From assembly GCA_036491755.1 (NCBI GenBank), contig DASXBJ010000058.1, positions 1 through 52,865 of the forward strand: 52,865 nt of DNA. The letters are read 5' to 3'. Position numbers and translations under genes: made by a program. The notes under the pieces were generated by a model. The model was not told the origin of the DNA and made no database searches. It saw only the letters and a list, made by a program, of their open reading frames with translations. The first letter of the stretch is position 1. Every line of letters starts with the position of its first letter. This document shows positions 24,275-32,716 of this stretch, in pieces. The stretch is from DASXBJ01 sp036491755 (lineage in GTDB: Bacteria; Chloroflexota; Dormibacteria; Dormibacterales; Dormibacteraceae).

Positions 24275-25501
24275 ATGCCTCGCGTGGTCATCGTGGGCGG
24301 CGGGAGCACCGGCGATGCGGCGGCGTTTGCCCTGCGCAAGCGCGGCTTTGCGGGAGACGTGGCCATCGTCAGCGCGGACGATGACCGGCCGTATGACCGT
24401 CCGTATCTGTCCAAGGAATTGCTTCGCGGAGAGATCGAGGTGGCCAAAGTCTTCCTCCACGAGGAGGGCGACTATGCGAGAGAGAAGATCGAGCTCCGGT
24501 TGGGGCAGCGCGTCATGGGCGGCTCGCTTTCCGAGCGCCGCCTGGTTCTGGCCGGCGGCGGCGAGATCGGTTTCGACACTCTCGTGCTCGGGCTCGGAGG
24601 AACACCCCGGCAGCTGGACGAGGCCCCAAAAGCCGAAAACCTGTACACGTTGCGATCGCTGCGAGACAGCCTGGCCATCCGCGAGGCGTTGCGGAGCGCC
24701 GACCGGCTGCTGCTGATCGGCGCCGGCTTCATCGGAGCCGAGGCGGCAGCGTCGGCGCGCCACCTCGGCAAGGCAGTGCTCATGGTCGAGGCGTCACCAG
24801 TGCCCCTGATGCGTGCGCTCGGCACCGCCGTGGGCGAGATCTATGCCGGCATCCACCGGTCCAAGGGCGTCGACGTGCGCCTCGGGACGACGGTTCGCGA
24901 GTGGCACAGGAGCGGTGACCGAGTAACAGGCGTCACCCTTTCGGACGGGCGCCGCGAAGAGGTTGACCTGGTTCTCGTCGCCATCGGCATCGACCCGAAC
25001 CTCCAGCTGCCGAGGGAATTGGGCCTGCCGATCGAGGGCGGCGGCGTGGCTGTGGACGAAGGGCTCAGGGCGGTGGACGGAGTCTATGTCGGCGGAGACA
25101 TCGCGCTGCATCGCCACCCAGTCCTGGGACGGGCCATTCGAGTCGAGCACTGGGAGGTGGCCAAGGGCCAGGGTCGCGGGATCGCCGCGTCGGTCGCGGA
25201 GGCCTGGACCCCGTACAAGAAGCTGCCTTACTTCTGGTCCGATCAGTACGACGTCAACCTCGAGTATCGCGGTCATGCGTCGGGCGACCACAAGGCTGTA
25301 TGGCGCGGCGACACGGCCGCCCTGAACTTCTCCGTCTTCTACCTGCGGAGCGGGTTGATCGAGGCGGTGCTGTCCATGAACGACTCGAAGACGAACGAGG
25401 TGGGCGGCAAGCTCATCGAGAACAGGCAAAAGGTCAAGGAAGCGGTTCTTGGCGACCCGGATTCGGACCTGTCCGAGCTGGTGCCCGCGGCTAACGCCTA
25501 G
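24275..25501 (+). CDS. FAD-dependent pyridine nucleotide-disulphide oxidoreductase (ferredoxin-reductase type)
   Basis: 408-aa flavoprotein. The N-terminal FAD-binding Rossmann motif is VVIVGGGSTGDAAAFALRKRG; the NAD(P)H-binding motif LLLIGAGFIGAEAAASARHLG is near residue 150; the second FAD contact is VYVGGDIALHR near residue 275. The PYDRPYLSKELLRG block is typical of rhodocoxin/putidaredoxin reductase and AIF-like proteins. No redox-active CxxC is present, so it reduces a protein or small acceptor rather than a disulphide. The partner (ferredoxin or Rieske protein) is not nearby. ATG 24275 has GAGGTG 5 nt upstream. Its stop overlaps the convergent gene by 4 bp. Confidence 0.9.
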   Translation: MPRVVIVGGGSTGDAAAFALRKRGFAGDVAIVSADDDRPYDRPYLSKELLRGEIEVAKVFLHEEGDYAREKIELRLGQRVMGGSLSERRLVLAGGGEIGFDTLVLGLGGTPRQLDEAPKAENLYTLRSLRDSLAIREALRSADRLLLIGAGFIGAEAAASARHLGKAVLMVEASPVPLMRALGTAVGEIYAGIHRSKGVDVRLGTTVREWHRSGDRVTGVTLSDGRREEVDLVLVAIGIDPNLQLPRELGLPIEGGGVAVDEGLRAVDGVYVGGDIALHRHPVLGRAIRVEHWEVAKGQGRGIAASVAEAWTPYKKLPYFWSDQYDVNLEYRGHASGDHKAVWRGDTAALNFSVFYLRSGLIEAVLSMNDSKTNEVGGKLIENRQKVKEAVLGDPDSDLSELVPAANA

Positions 25502-25953
25502 CGGCCGTTCGCCTGCTCGGGTTGGGATTCCTCGGGCAGGAGCCACGGCAGCGCCTCCGCCAGCGGACGCACGAGAATCGCGGCCTGTTCTTTGCTGATC
25601 AGGTTGCTCGCGACCAGTCCCAGGGCGGCCATGAAAGCCGCGTCTTCCGCCTTGTGGCCAACGTCCCCGTGCTCGGCCTTCCACGAGACGAGCGCGGCGC
25701 CCGACTCCGTCAATCCGAACAGGTTCTTGCGCACCTCGGCCCAGGCCATGCCCTGATTCGCCTGCTCGATCGCGTGCAGGGCGGCCTTCTCTGCGTCATG
25801 CATCTTCTGCTGGCCGCCGAGAGCCACGTGCCGGTCCCAGCCCTGAGCCACCCGTTCAATCCCCGCCGGCGAAAGGACCCTGATGTCCTCCACCAGCCGC
25901 CCCAGCGTTCGCTGATGCTCGGGAAACCCGTAACCCTCGGCGTCTAGAGACAT
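25498..25953 (-). CDS. Conserved hypothetical protein, helical
   Basis: 151-aa soluble, mostly helical protein without a domain I recognise. Blocks: YGFPEHQRTLGRLVEDIR, GWDRHVALGGQQKMHDAEKAAL, MAWAEVRKNLFGLTESGAALVSWKAEHG and LPWLLPEESQPEQANGR. The His/Glu-containing segments could bind metal, but no clear motif is seen. It is single-gene, convergent with the FAD reductase (4-bp overlap) and in the same direction as the following operon's end. Confidence 0.6.
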   Translation of the reverse strand: MSLDAEGYGFPEHQRTLGRLVEDIRVLSPAGIERVAQGWDRHVALGGQQKMHDAEKAALHAIEQANQGMAWAEVRKNLFGLTESGAALVSWKAEHGDVGHKAEDAAFMAALGLVASNLISKEQAAILVRPLAEALPWLLPEESQPEQANGR

Positions 25954-25989
25954 CGGCCGGAGCCTCGACGGATCTGTGATCCCACGGGT

Positions 25990-26490
25990 CTAGCCTATCT
26001 GGATCGAGTCGACGGGATGAATCTCACGCCAGCCGTGGTCGGTGTCGAGGACCCACGGGCCGTCGATCGAGATGCGATCGCCGATCCTGGGTATGGGCAG
26101 CCTGGTCCTGGGGCAGAGCGATGCGGCATGCGCGTCTGCCGGGTTGCTCGCAGCCGGGCAGTCTGGCGTGATCTCGGCAAGCATTGCCGGTCGCGCCTGG
26201 AAGTGGTTCTCTGAGTTCATCAGCTGGATGTAGGCCGGGTCCGGCGTGAACCACAGGTGGTAGTCGCCATCGTCCTCATGGGCGACGTCGACCACGATGC
26301 CGGCGGCGTGCCGGCAGGGGTCGAGCACCTGGAGACGGTCCGGATTGTGGACACCCGCCTCGGGTGGCCCAGGCCGGCATCCCGCCGCCGCCGGCGGTGT
26401 CGCTGCAGGCAGTGCCGCGCTGGACCCGCTGCACCCGCACACGAGGGCAGCAAGAACGGCGGCCGTCAGCGCAGGAAGGTGGGAACCCAA
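25990..26490 (-). CDS. Putative lipoprotein with small beta-type domain, last gene of the rSAM/GT operon
   Basis: About 166 aa. A hydrophobic signal (LPALTAAVLAALVCGCSG) ends in a Cys that fits a lipobox. A low-complexity Ala/Pro segment follows, then a C-terminal domain with VVDVAHEDDGDYHLWFTPDPAY, a DCP Cys, GDRISIDGPWVLDTDHGWREIHPV. The DxDHGWxEIHPV ending occurs in small secreted OB-fold-like proteins as I recall them (inference). The start is uncertain: TTG 26490 gives a proper signal peptide and overlaps the DoxX gene by 25 bp; the frame is open to 26571. Probably exported and lipid-anchored with the upstream lipoprotein. Confidence 0.6.
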   Translation of the reverse strand: MGSHLPALTAAVLAALVCGCSGSSAALPAATPPAAAGCRPGPPEAGVHNPDRLQVLDPCRHAAGIVVDVAHEDDGDYHLWFTPDPAYIQLMNSENHFQARPAMLAEITPDCPAASNPADAHAASLCPRTRLPIPRIGDRISIDGPWVLDTDHGWREIHPVDSIQIG

Positions 26491-26915
26491 CTGAAACGTG
26501 AGAGCGCGTACGGGCCGGGGCCGGAGAAGATGATCTGTCCGTTGACGAGGACCGCCAGGTAGTAAAGCCACCGAAAGCCGTCGTCATTGACGGCGAAGGC
26601 AACCGTCAAGGCGAGGTTGGCCGCCAAAACGAATCCCAGGATGCCCGCCCATCGTGAAGCCAGCCCGACGATCAGGAGAACCGCGGCCAGCGTCTCTCCC
26701 ACCGCTTGGGCCAGCGCGAAGGGGAACCAGTTCGGGACCACCACCCCGCTCAGGAACTCATGCAGCCCGGGAATCGGGTTGGCATCGGCGCTGGCGCTGA
26801 TCAGGGAGCGCATCCACCCGACGCCCTGCCATTTCTGGCTCGCGAAGTAGAGCCAGTAGAGTCCGCCCGCCACCCGGAAAAGGCTCGGCCAAGCCTCCTG
26901 CAGGAAATTACTCAT
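26466..26915 (-). CDS. DoxX-family membrane protein
   Basis: 149-aa protein with four hydrophobic segments: LFRVAGGLYWLYFASQKW, FPFALAQAVGETLAAVLLIVGL, WAGILGFVLAANLALTVAF and WLYYLAVLVNGQIIF. This layout and the ASQKWQG plus GPGPYALSRF ends fit the DoxX/MauF-like quinone-associated family. Such proteins often partner with redox reactions at the membrane. ATG 26915 overlaps the upstream gene by 8 nt (ATGAGTAA), so translation is coupled. It may supply reducing power to the operon's pathway (inference). Confidence 0.8.
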   Translation of the reverse strand: MSNFLQEAWPSLFRVAGGLYWLYFASQKWQGVGWMRSLISASADANPIPGLHEFLSGVVVPNWFPFALAQAVGETLAAVLLIVGLASRWAGILGFVLAANLALTVAFAVNDDGFRWLYYLAVLVNGQIIFSGPGPYALSRFSWVPTFLR

Positions 26916-27843
26916 GCGCGTTGACGACGACCGCCAGCAGGTTCTGGACGGGGTCGAGTGCAATTCCCACGGCCGCTGCTCCGGCTGCCCACGTGTTGGT
27001 GCCGCCGGCTGCAATGGCCAGGACCTCGCGGTCCCCGTGGGCCGCGACCAGGATCGTGGAACCGAACTCCAACACCTGGTCCGGGTCGCGCGGCCGGGCC
27101 AGCGTGCGGAAGGTGTTGGTCATCGCGTCGTAGGAAAACACGCCGCCCTGGTCAGTGTCTTCGGTCGGCCCTTCGGCTGCGATCAGCAGGCTGCCGTTCG
27201 CGCCCGGGGCAAGCCAGAAGGGGAACACCGGCAGCGGCAGGCCAACTCGATTGGCGCTGCCTGCGGGGACAAGCTCCGCCCGCTCGTAGTCCGCCGTCCA
27301 CAGGGTGCCCCCCGCCAGCGCGATCCCGAAGCCGTTGCCCGCGGAGGTCGCCGTGCCATCCAGCCGGTCGACCTGCCCCGTCGTCCCGGCCACCACCACG
27401 CGGCCGGTGGAATCGACGGCCAGAACGGCCGGGCCCTGCGGTACGGGGTGCTTCGCGAGGAGTTTCCCGCTGGCAGGATCGAGGTCGTCGACGGCCGCGC
27501 CCGAGAACAGGCTGACATAGAGATGGCCGTCATGGAGCAGCAAACCGAATGGCGCGCCGCCTACGTGGCTTTTCCATATCGTCGTGAGCCGTGGCACGCC
27601 GACTGCGTAGACGTCGCCTGGAGCGCTGTCCGCGACGTACGCGGTGCGGCCGTCGTCGGACACGATCACCGCAACCGGGTCGGACCCCACTGTCCGGGCT
27701 GCCACGCGGCTGCCGTCCTGTAAGGACAGGAGGACCACCCCGGTTGCCGGGTAGGAGGCGGCCGGCGGTGCGGTGGACGCTTGACCGCCGCAGGCGGCCA
27801 GCGCCAGAGCGGCGCCGAGCCAGGCCGCTAGCGAAGGACGCGT
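26908..27843 (-). CDS. Beta-propeller (YncE/SMP-30-like) lipoprotein, start unclear
   Basis: About 310 aa. The N-terminus SLAAWLGAALALAACGGQAS is a lipoprotein signal with LAAC as lipobox. The rest repeats short propeller blades with D-G-R/T turns: VIVSDDGRTAYVADSAPGDVYAVG, LYVSLFSGAAVDDLDPASGKLLA, VLAVDSTGRVVVAGTTGQVDRLDG and VLEFGSTILVAAHGDREVLAIA. It is probably an extracytoplasmic binding or scaffold protein. No ATG, GTG or TTG lies in frame near the signal peptide; the nearest upstream candidate is a GTG about 52 codons earlier, deep inside the radical SAM gene. The boundary given is therefore approximate. It overlaps the radical SAM stop and the DoxX start. Confidence 0.65.
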   Translation of the reverse strand, partial: TRPSLAAWLGAALALAACGGQASTAPPAASYPATGVVLLSLQDGSRVAARTVGSDPVAVIVSDDGRTAYVADSAPGDVYAVGVPRLTTIWKSHVGGAPFGLLLHDGHLYVSLFSGAAVDDLDPASGKLLAKHPVPQGPAVLAVDSTGRVVVAGTTGQVDRLDGTATSAGNGFGIALAGGTLWTADYERAELVPAGSANRVGLPLPVFPFWLAPGANGSLLIAAEGPTEDTDQGGVFSYDAMTNTFRTLARPRDPDQVLEFGSTILVAAHGDREVLAIAAGGTNTWAAGAAAVGIALDPVQNLLAVVVNAHE

Positions 27844-29159
27844 AGCACCGGGTCGGTGGCGAGCTGAAACGCTCTGGCCGCGGGCCGCATGTGCATCCGG
27901 TTCAGCCGGTGCTGGATGGCGCCCTTCATGATCGCAACGCGCAGCTTGTGCTCCGAGAAGTCGGTGTTGAAGAGCAGGCGGTTGTGCCTGACCTTGTGCC
28001 ACTCCCCGCGCTGCCGGCGCTCGCGCACGCGCTCGTAGAAACCGGTTCCGGGCAGGGGATAGGCGATCGTGTAGCTCACGTAGTCGAGTGGAAGGCTGCT
28101 CGAGAAGTTGATGCTGCGAATCAGCGACTCGGTCGTCTCGCCCAGGTATCCGACCATGAAGAAGCCGGCAGCCTTGATGCCCGCGGCGACGCACGCCTCG
28201 ACGGCGGCGCGCGCTTGATCCGGGGTGATCCCCTTCTTCATCTCTTTCAGGACGTTCTCGTCGCCTGACTCGATGCCGAAGAAGATGCGCTTGCAGCCGG
28301 CGCGCTGCATCTGCTCGAACAGCGCCTGGTCCACGTGCGTAACGCGGCTCAGGCATTCCCACGTGAGCGGAAGGTGGGCCGCCTCGATCGCCGTGGCCAG
28401 CTCGAAGGTGCGCTTGTAGTTCAACGTGAATAGGTCGTCCGACATCCAGATGTGGTCGTACCCGAGGGCCGCGATCTCGCGCATCTCGGCCACGACGGAT
28501 TCGACCGGGCGCGCGCTGAAGAGATCACCGAACACCGACTTGTGGCAGAAGTCACACCGAAAGGGGCAGCCCCTCGTCGACATCAGCGGCGTCGTCGCGT
28601 CCTTCCAATGCTTGCGCCAGTAGCTGATGTACTGGTCGTTGGGCACGTCGCCTCGATAGGGCAGTGGAAGATGTGACATGTCTTTGGTGCGCAGCTTCGC
28701 CTGGCCCCGCACGATCTCGCCGTCTCGCTTGAAGACCACGCCCGCGATGTCTTCGAATCGTCGATCGTCGAGATGTTCCATGATCGAAACAATCGTCTCT
28801 TCGCCCTCGCCGACCGCCACGAGATCGAAGTTGTCGACGAAGGTCTCCGGTTCGCCGGAGGGATATGGTCCACCGACCACCGTGAGCGCCTTGCCGCGCA
28901 CCTGTGCGGCGAGCGAGAGCGCCTCGTCCTGCATCGTGATCATGCAGTAGATTCCGATGACCGACGGACGGAGTCGCTCGATCTCTTCGAGAACCTCGCG
29001 CCGCTCCATAAACGTATGGTCGATGTGCCGCACCGAGTATCCGGCGCGGCGCAACGATGCGCTCAGATACATCAGACCGAGCGACGGCATGATCCAGTGG
29101 CGCCCATGCTCCGGCGCACGCTGCGGATAGACGAGCACCACGTCAACTGGCTGGGTCAT
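27828..29159 (-). CDS. B12-binding-type radical SAM enzyme
   Basis: 443-aa enzyme. Residues 1-150 form a B12-binding-like Rossmann domain (VDVVLVYPQRAP, MPSLGLMYLSASLRRAGYSV, LTVVGGPYPSGEPE, AVGEGEETI). A radical SAM domain follows, with the 4Fe-4S cluster cysteines C198, C202 and C205 in TRGCPFRCDFCHKS, then DHIWMSDDLFTLN, RIFFGIESGDENVLKEMKKGI and GYLGETTESL. This is the BchE/HpnJ-like superfamily, which does methylations, ring formations or C-C bond chemistry on lipids and other metabolites. The substrate is unknown. ATG 29159 has AGGAGG 4 nt upstream and overlaps the glycosyltransferase stop (ATGA). Its neighbours point to a modified surface glycan or lipid (inference). Confidence 0.9.
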   Translation of the reverse strand: MTQPVDVVLVYPQRAPEHGRHWIMPSLGLMYLSASLRRAGYSVRHIDHTFMERREVLEEIERLRPSVIGIYCMITMQDEALSLAAQVRGKALTVVGGPYPSGEPETFVDNFDLVAVGEGEETIVSIMEHLDDRRFEDIAGVVFKRDGEIVRGQAKLRTKDMSHLPLPYRGDVPNDQYISYWRKHWKDATTPLMSTRGCPFRCDFCHKSVFGDLFSARPVESVVAEMREIAALGYDHIWMSDDLFTLNYKRTFELATAIEAAHLPLTWECLSRVTHVDQALFEQMQRAGCKRIFFGIESGDENVLKEMKKGITPDQARAAVEACVAAGIKAAGFFMVGYLGETTESLIRSINFSSSLPLDYVSYTIAYPLPGTGFYERVRERRQRGEWHKVRHNRLLFNTDFSEHKLRVAIMKGAIQHRLNRMHMRPAARAFQLATDPVLRVLR

Positions 29160-32100
29160 CGTGCCTCCTGGATGTTGATGTGATAGCTCGTGCCACCGAA
29201 TGCCGCGCCGAACATGTAATCGAGACCGGCCCAATCGAAGCCGGGTGGCTGCAGCTCGCGGCCCGCGAAGAGCTGGGCGTCCCCGATTGGCGCTACGGAC
29301 CACTGCACGCCCAGCCTTTTCGACTGCAGCCGCGCCCAGGCGCCGGTGACCGGCATCCAGCTCTTGATTGCGGCCCCGACCAGTGTCGGCCGGCCCTCGG
29401 CGGCGAAGTCGTCGAAGGCGGCGGACTGCTCGTTGAGAATGCCGACCTGGGAGTATCCGGGCGTCAGCGCGATGGTCTTGACCGTGACAGAGATCCCGGT
29501 GGAATCGATCTCGTACATCACCTGGATCTGCCCGCGGGACGCGACGGGCACGAACTGGTAGCCGTGGGCCGCATCACCGCCGACCTCGTCGAGCTGGAAC
29601 GTCCGAGTCCACATCGTCGCCGACGCGCTGGACACGTCCTGCGTCGTCGACGTACGCGAATACACCCATCCATCCGGATACCGGACGATGGGCACCCCAA
29701 ATCCCATGCCCTCGGCGGCTGCGCCGGCGCCGGCCACCTCGAGCACGATGCCTTTGGCCAGCATCGCGGTCTTACCCGTCCCCACGCCGCCCTCGATGCA
29801 CGCGTTCACGCCCGGGAAGATCGATTGCGTGTAGAGCGCTGCGGTACCGAACCTGTACGCGAACACCGGCTTGCCTCCGGGAACCTGGTACTGCGCCTGC
29901 TCTCCGAGCTGGGCGAATGGCAGGTCCGCGCGTCCGGACGCGAGGTCCGGAAAGACGGCGGTCGCCCTGTAGTAGCTGATGTCCTCGAGCACGAGGGCTC
30001 CGACGCCGTGCGAGCGCAGCCATTCGATGGCCTGGGACCGGTCTAGAGGAAGTGATTGCGAGCCGGCGATCTGCGCCGGCGACTTGCCGCTGAAATACGC
30101 CACGACCGGCGAGTCGGTGATCAGCAACCCAGGGCTGCCTGACGCTGCCCTCCCGGCTGCGATCAAACCGGCGTTGTTCGTGGCGAAACCGGTGAAAACC
30201 GGCAGGAACGCGACCGCCAGGAGGCCGGCCGCGGCGACGGCCCCGATCCGGGCCACGCCGGCCTGACGGTCGAGCGCGCCCGCGGCGAGAAGCGCGAGCG
30301 CGGGCAGCGCCGGGTACAGATAGCGGTGGCTGCCTGTGTAGGCGCCAATCGCGACCAGCCCGAACACCGCGGCCAGGTACACGGCCGCGGGCGCGTAGAC
30401 AAACCGAACGAGCGGCGTGGACCCGGTCCTCTTGACGCCCACGATTCCGATCAGGCCGAAGACGAGAAGGGGGAGGGCCGCCAGGCCATAGGTGCCGGCG
30501 AGCTCGAGCAAGCGAGCGGGCGCACCGGCGGGCAGGCTGCCGCGGCCGGTGGCGGACAGCACCTCCAGCGAGCCGCGGGCCAGGGAGTGGCTCGCCGGGG
30601 CGAACCCGAGCTGCATGAATACGAGCACACCGACCGCCGGCATCGCCCAAGCGACGGCCGGGAGTCGAACCCTCATCGGACCTCGCGTTCTCAACAGCTC
30701 CAGAACGGCAATCGCGGCGATGGCGCCCATCCAGATCCAGGCCTTGGTCGAGGTGATGCACGCCGCCGCCGCCAAAAGTGCCGCAACCTTCATCCTGCCC
30801 CGTGTTGCCGCGAGGGCAGCTCCGGTGAGGAGCGCTGTCAGCAGCGGCTCGACGACGGCGGACCCGGAGGTGAAGAGGAAAACTGGGTTCAAAAGCAGAA
30901 GGACGGCCGCCATCCGGCCCTGGCGGACGGTGGGCGCGAGCGTATAGACGCAGGCGACCGTTGAGATGGCGAGCACAGCGCTCATCGCCTTGAGAGCGCC
31001 GAGCTGCGAGATGCCGGCAACCCGAAGCACGGCTGCCGCCAGGAGGTGGTAGCCCGGAAGCCACGTGTCCTCCATGCCGAAGATCGCGTCGTGCAGGTGG
31101 CCGGTGGCGGCCAGGTTGGCGGCGATCAGCCAGTGGCCGTATCCGTCCTCGAAAGGCTCGGGCATCTGCGCCGCCAGGAGCAGCAGGATCGCGCCGAGGG
31201 CGAGCAGGGCGATCGCCGGCCCGGCCGCCTGCACGCGCATCATCGCGTGGCGCCCCAGGCGGCGCAGCGTCAGGACCTGGAACAGGTCGGCCGCGCTAAG
31301 GCCGGCGACCATCAGAAATCCAAGGGCAAACATGCCCGAGTAGACGGCCAGCAGCGGCTGGCTTTCCGCAATCGCGACGGGAACCATAGCCAGGGCGGCG
31401 AGTCCAAGGACGGTCTCCGCCAGCGCTAGTGGGTCACCGACTCGCACATACGCCTGGTCTCGCCATTCCTGGCCGCGCTCGACGATGTTGTGTTTTGGCG
31501 TGCGCTCGAAAACGCCACCGCGTCGCGTCGCGCGCAGCAGCGACACCAGCGCGTTGAACGACATTCCCGCGCCGACGGCCTGGCACAGAAAGGACGGGAG
31601 GCCCGACCACCAACGCCGGCCGCGCCGCGTCTGCGCCACCATGAAGCCGATCCACGGCGAGATGCCGACGAAGATCGCGACGGCCGAGGCGTCCGCGAGG
31701 AACCAGGGCAGCCGGACACCGTCGCGACCGAATCCAAGGAGCAGAACGGGGTAGCACGCCAGCTGCACGAGCATGACCGGCCCCACGCCATAGGCGAGAA
31801 GGTGCGCCAGGGCCTGCACCTTCACCGCAGCCGGGTTGTGGCTCCGCAGCACTTTGCCGAGGAGCGAAAACGCGGATTGGAAGCTGCCGGTCGCCCAGCG
31901 TGACTGCTGCCGGCGATAGGCGTCGATCGACACTGGAAGCTCTTCGGGCACGACCAGGTCCTCGAGGTAAGCGGCTTTCCATCCCCGCAGCTGGGCCCGG
32001 TAGCTGAGGTCCAGGTCCTCGGTCAGCGTGGCGGCACTCCAGCCGCCTGCGTCCTCGATCGCCGCGCGCCGCCAGACGCCCGCCGTGCCCGTGAAATTTG

Positions 32101-32716
32101 TGAAATAACCGCTCGCGGACCGCACCGCCTGCTCGACGAGGAAATGGAAGTCGATGGCCAGCGCCTGCAGTCGCGTGAACCACGAGTAGCCCTCGTCGAG
32201 ATGGCCCCATCGCGCCTGTGCGAATCCCACCGCCGGATCGTCGAAGACTCCCATGATCCGGCGCAGGAAATCGGCCGGAGGCACGAAATCGGCGTCAAAG
32301 ATGGCGATGAAGGGCGCATTCGTGACCGTCAGGCCATGGGCGAGCGCTCCGGCTTTGAAACCGGCGCGCGAGCCGCGCCGAACGACCGTGACGTTGATCC
32401 CGAGGCTGCTCCAGTGAGCGGCGCGACCGTCAACAATGGCGGACGTCTCATCGTCGGAGTCGTCGAGGAGATGGACCCTCAACCGGTCGGCAGGCCATTC
32501 GAGAGAGCTGACCGCGTCGATCACTCGCTCGGCGACGTAGCGCTCGTTGTAGATCGGGATCTGCACGGTGACGTCCGGCTCAGCGCCGCGCGCCATCGCG
32601 GGACGTCGCACCGGCCGCAGCCGCGCCGCCCGCCAGGTGAGAAAGAGAAGGTTTACGCCGAACAGGAGCAGCAGGGCGCTGCACACGATGACGACGCCGA
32701 CGGCGGCGAAGATCAA
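29156..32716 (-). CDS. GT2 glycosyltransferase fused to a GT-C-like polytopic membrane domain
   Basis: About 1186 aa, one of the largest genes here. Residues 1-28 are a membrane anchor. A GT2 (CESA/CelA-like) domain follows at about 45-280 with DDSDD (85-89), DAD (141-143), TEDLD (232-236) and QQSRW (270-274), the processive-synthase motifs; membrane helices lie at about 300-510. A second module begins with EDGYGHWLIAANLAATGHLHDA (acidic loop near 523) and about ten helices, as in GT-C/PMT-like transferases. The last 250 residues are an extracytoplasmic beta-rich domain. GT2 uses cytoplasmic nucleotide sugars, while GT-C uses lipid-linked sugars outside, so one chain may both build and transfer a glycan. 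TTG 32716 is the start, overlapping the upstream stop (TTGA). Confidence 0.85.
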   Translation of the reverse strand: MIFAAVGVVIVCSALLLLFGVNLLFLTWRAARLRPVRRPAMARGAEPDVTVQIPIYNERYVAERVIDAVSSLEWPADRLRVHLLDDSDDETSAIVDGRAAHWSSLGINVTVVRRGSRAGFKAGALAHGLTVTNAPFIAIFDADFVPPADFLRRIMGVFDDPAVGFAQARWGHLDEGYSWFTRLQALAIDFHFLVEQAVRSASGYFTNFTGTAGVWRRAAIEDAGGWSAATLTEDLDLSYRAQLRGWKAAYLEDLVVPEELPVSIDAYRRQQSRWATGSFQSAFSLLGKVLRSHNPAAVKVQALAHLLAYGVGPVMLVQLACYPVLLLGFGRDGVRLPWFLADASAVAIFVGISPWIGFMVAQTRRGRRWWSGLPSFLCQAVGAGMSFNALVSLLRATRRGGVFERTPKHNIVERGQEWRDQAYVRVGDPLALAETVLGLAALAMVPVAIAESQPLLAVYSGMFALGFLMVAGLSAADLFQVLTLRRLGRHAMMRVQAAGPAIALLALGAILLLLAAQMPEPFEDGYGHWLIAANLAATGHLHDAIFGMEDTWLPGYHLLAAAVLRVAGISQLGALKAMSAVLAISTVACVYTLAPTVRQGRMAAVLLLLNPVFLFTSGSAVVEPLLTALLTGAALAATRGRMKVAALLAAAACITSTKAWIWMGAIAAIAVLELLRTRGPMRVRLPAVAWAMPAVGVLVFMQLGFAPASHSLARGSLEVLSATGRGSLPAGAPARLLELAGTYGLAALPLLVFGLIGIVGVKRTGSTPLVRFVYAPAAVYLAAVFGLVAIGAYTGSHRYLYPALPALALLAAGALDRQAGVARIGAVAAAGLLAVAFLPVFTGFATNNAGLIAAGRAASGSPGLLITDSPVVAYFSGKSPAQIAGSQSLPLDRSQAIEWLRSHGVGALVLEDISYYRATAVFPDLASGRADLPFAQLGEQAQYQVPGGKPVFAYRFGTAALYTQSIFPGVNACIEGGVGTGKTAMLAKGIVLEVAGAGAAAEGMGFGVPIVRYPDGWVYSRTSTTQDVSSASATMWTRTFQLDEVGGDAAHGYQFVPVASRGQIQVMYEIDSTGISVTVKTIALTPGYSQVGILNEQSAAFDDFAAEGRPTLVGAAIKSWMPVTGAWARLQSKRLGVQWSVAPIGDAQLFAGRELQPPGFDWAGLDYMFGAAFGGTSYHINIQEAR

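Noticed and set aside
29780..29820. Walker A-like GGVGTGKT in the glycosyltransferase tail
   Set aside because: It lies in the predicted extracytoplasmic domain without Walker B context; probably chance in a Gly-rich loop.
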